Source: an uncultured Hyphomonadaceae bacterium
Lineage (GTDB): Bacteria; Pseudomonadota; Alphaproteobacteria; Caulobacterales; Hyphomonadaceae
Reading direction: 5' to 3'
Length of the DNA: 6,273 bases
Assembly (NCBI GenBank): GCA_937873805.1
Contig: CALMWO010000239.1
Coordinates: forward strand, 1-6,273
The notes under the pieces were generated by a model. The model searched no databases, had not been told where the DNA came from, and saw only the letters and a list, made by a program, of their open reading frames with translations. Numbering within the stretch: position 1 is the first letter of the stretch; the number at the start of each line of letters is the position of its first letter. The position numbers were made by a program, and so were the translations under genes. Below are positions 4,907-6,273 of this stretch, piece by piece.

Positions 4907-6273
4907 TCTGCGGCCACCCGTAACGGGGCGCCAAGGCCCTGGAACTCGGATGCGTCGTGTCCCGCGGCCCGCTCGGCCCATGGATCGTCCTGGCTGAAGC
5001 GCTGTGCCTCCATGAAGCGTTCGAGCAGGTTTGCCCGTTCGACGGCATCATCGACAGCGCGAGCGGCAATGCTGGCGATGCCGACGCGATCCATCCACTT
5101 GTAGACGCGCTCGAGATAGAAGCCTTCCTCGCGATAGAGCTGCAGGATCGCCGCGATCAGTTCCATAGCGTCGCGTTCGCCGCGAACTTTCGTGAGCAGT
5201 TCCGTCCCTTTGATGTGCAGTCCAGCGGCGCCGCCGATGTGGATCTCGTAACCACTGTCCACACAGATGACGCCGATGTCCTTGCACGTCGACTCCGCGC
5301 AATTGCGTGGGCAGCCGGAAACGGCAAGTTTGACCTTGGCGGGCGTCCACGATCCCCAGAGCAGTCTTTCCAGTTTGATGCCAAGTCCGGTGGAATCCTG
5401 CGTGCCGAACCTGCACCACTCGGAGCCGACACATGTCTTCACGGTCCGCAGCGCTTTGCCATAGGCGTGACCGGAAACCATGCCGGCGGCGTTCAACTCA
5501 GCCCATACCGCGGGAAGTTGCTCCTTTTGTACGCCAAGCAGGTCAATGCGCTGGCCGCCGGTGACCTTCACCGCAGGAATGTCGAAGCGATCGACCACGT
5601 CGGCGATTGCCCGCAATTCCTTCGACGACGTCATGCCGCCCCACATGCGGGGGATGACGGAGTAGGTGCCATCTTTCTGGATGTTGGCGTGGACACGCTC
5701 GTTGACGAAGCGCGATTGCGCGTCGTCGCGGTAGAGGCCAGGCCAGGCGCAGAGCAGGTAATAGTTCAACGCAGGGCGGCAGGAGGCGCAGCCATCCGGC
5801 GTTGTCCACTCAAGCGCCTGCATGACCGCCGGGATGGATTGCAGGCGTTCTTCCACGATGCGCTTGCGCACGAGGCCGTGCCCGTGATGCGTGCAGGGGC
5901 ACATGGGTTTGGGCCCCGTGCGTTCCTGTACGGCGTCGCCGGCCGTCAGCTTGAGCAGCTTCTCGACCAGCGGCGTGCAGGAGCCGCACGAGGCGGACGC
6001 CTTGGTGACGGCCCGCACGCTATCGAGGTTGGTAAGTTTCTTCGTCGTGATTGCGGTGGTGATCGCGCCCTTGCAAATGCCGTTGCAGCCGCAGACTTCA
6101 GCTTCGTCCGCCATGGCCGCAACGGCCGCGCTAGGGTCCAGACCCCGAAGGCCCTCCGTCGCGGCCTGCCCGAACACCAGCGTCTCGCGAAGCTCGGAGA
6201 TGTCGGTGCCCGCGCGCATCAAGTCAAAATACCAGCTGCCGTCGACTGCATCGCCAAACAGAACGGCGCCGGC
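4903..6273 (-). CDS. nirB: Nitrite reductase [NAD(P)H] large subunit NirB, 5' end cut by window edge
   Basis: NirB carries out six-electron reduction of nitrite to ammonium in the cytoplasm with NAD(P)H as donor. The 456 visible residues are the C-terminal part of a protein usually near 800-850 aa. The FAD/NAD(P)H domains lie beyond the right edge. The frame is open to base 6273, starting AGAVLFGD. Numbered from there, a first BFD-like [2Fe-2S] domain has C61, C63, C96 and C99. A second cysteine set, C125, C127, C162 and C165, ends in a GCASCRPALNYY segment. The siroheme/[4Fe-4S] motif is CVGSEWC (C281, C287) plus SGCPRNC (C321, C325). The C-terminus has DPWAERAAG followed by EFQGLGAP, the usual NirB tail. 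The TTG at 6222 is an internal codon, not a start. The stop overlaps the nirD ATG by 4 nt. NirB is the most upstream visible gene, so the operon promoter must lie beyond the window. Confidence 0.96.
   Translation of the reverse strand, partial: AGAVLFGDAVDGSWYFDLMRAGTDISELRETLVFGQAATEGLRGLDPSAAVAAMADEAEVCGCNGICKGAITTAITTKKLTNLDSVRAVTKASASCGSCTPLVEKLLKLTAGDAVQERTGPKPMCPCTHHGHGLVRKRIVEERLQSIPAVMQALEWTTPDGCASCRPALNYYLLCAWPGLYRDDAQSRFVNERVHANIQKDGTYSVIPRMWGGMTSSKELRAIADVVDRFDIPAVKVTGGQRIDLLGVQKEQLPAVWAELNAAGMVSGHAYGKALRTVKTCVGSEWCRFGTQDSTGLGIKLERLLWGSWTPAKVKLAVSGCPRNCAESTCKDIGVICVDSGYEIHIGGAAGLHIKGTELLTKVRGERDAMELIAAILQLYREEGFYLERVYKWMDRVGIASIAARAVDDAVERANLLERFMEAQRFSQDDPWAERAAGHDASEFQGLGAPLRVAAE

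Noticed and set aside
4481..5104. Plus-strand open frame of 207 codons across the nasA, nirD and nirB junctions
   Set aside because: Antisense to three genes with intact cofactor motifs; no domain is recognisable in it.
1..6273. tRNA, rRNA, CRISPR array, insertion sequence or phage attachment site
   Set aside because: None was seen. Nearly every base is covered by one of six genes, and I noticed no repeat series or terminal inverted repeats.

Overview
The window is a GC-rich piece (low 60s percent by eye) of a bacterial nitrate/nitrite assimilation locus. Gene content, codon use and tight packing suggest an alphaproteobacterium, possibly Caulobacterales/Hyphomonadaceae-like. That placement is an inference from general family resemblance; no search was run.

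Layout, from the right edge leftwards on the minus strand: the 3' part of nirB (large subunit of NAD(P)H nitrite reductase, cut by the window edge), nirD (small Rieske-type subunit), nasA (cytoplasmic assimilatory molybdenum nitrate reductase with a C-terminal [2Fe-2S] BFD-like domain) and cobA/SUMT (uroporphyrinogen-III C-methyltransferase). These four genes overlap end to end: 4 nt at nirB/nirD, 1 nt at nirD/nasA and 11 nt at nasA/cobA. They look like one translationally coupled operon. A plus-strand mobA (molybdenum cofactor guanylyltransferase) faces the operon and overlaps the cobA 3' end by 56 nt. To its left, divergent from mobA across an 86-nt gap, a minus-strand gene runs off the left edge. 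It encodes a protein of the nitrate-reductase-associated family (Nitr_red_assoc, apparently the family of cyanobacterial NarM).

Together the genes cover nitrate to nitrite (NasA), nitrite to ammonium (NirBD), siroheme precursor supply for NirB (SUMT), completion of the Mo-bis-MGD cofactor for NasA (MobA), and a probable accessory or maturation factor for nitrate reductase. A nitrate transporter, a regulator and a dedicated NasA electron-donor flavoprotein are not in the window. No RNA gene, mobile element, CRISPR array or long non-coding stretch was seen; the only real intergenic gap is 503-588.

The system is largely a known type. The most noteworthy points are the edge-truncated accessory gene of poorly understood function, the intact Rieske site in NirD, the three BFD-like cysteine sets spread over NasA and NirB, and the tail-to-tail overlap of mobA with the operon.
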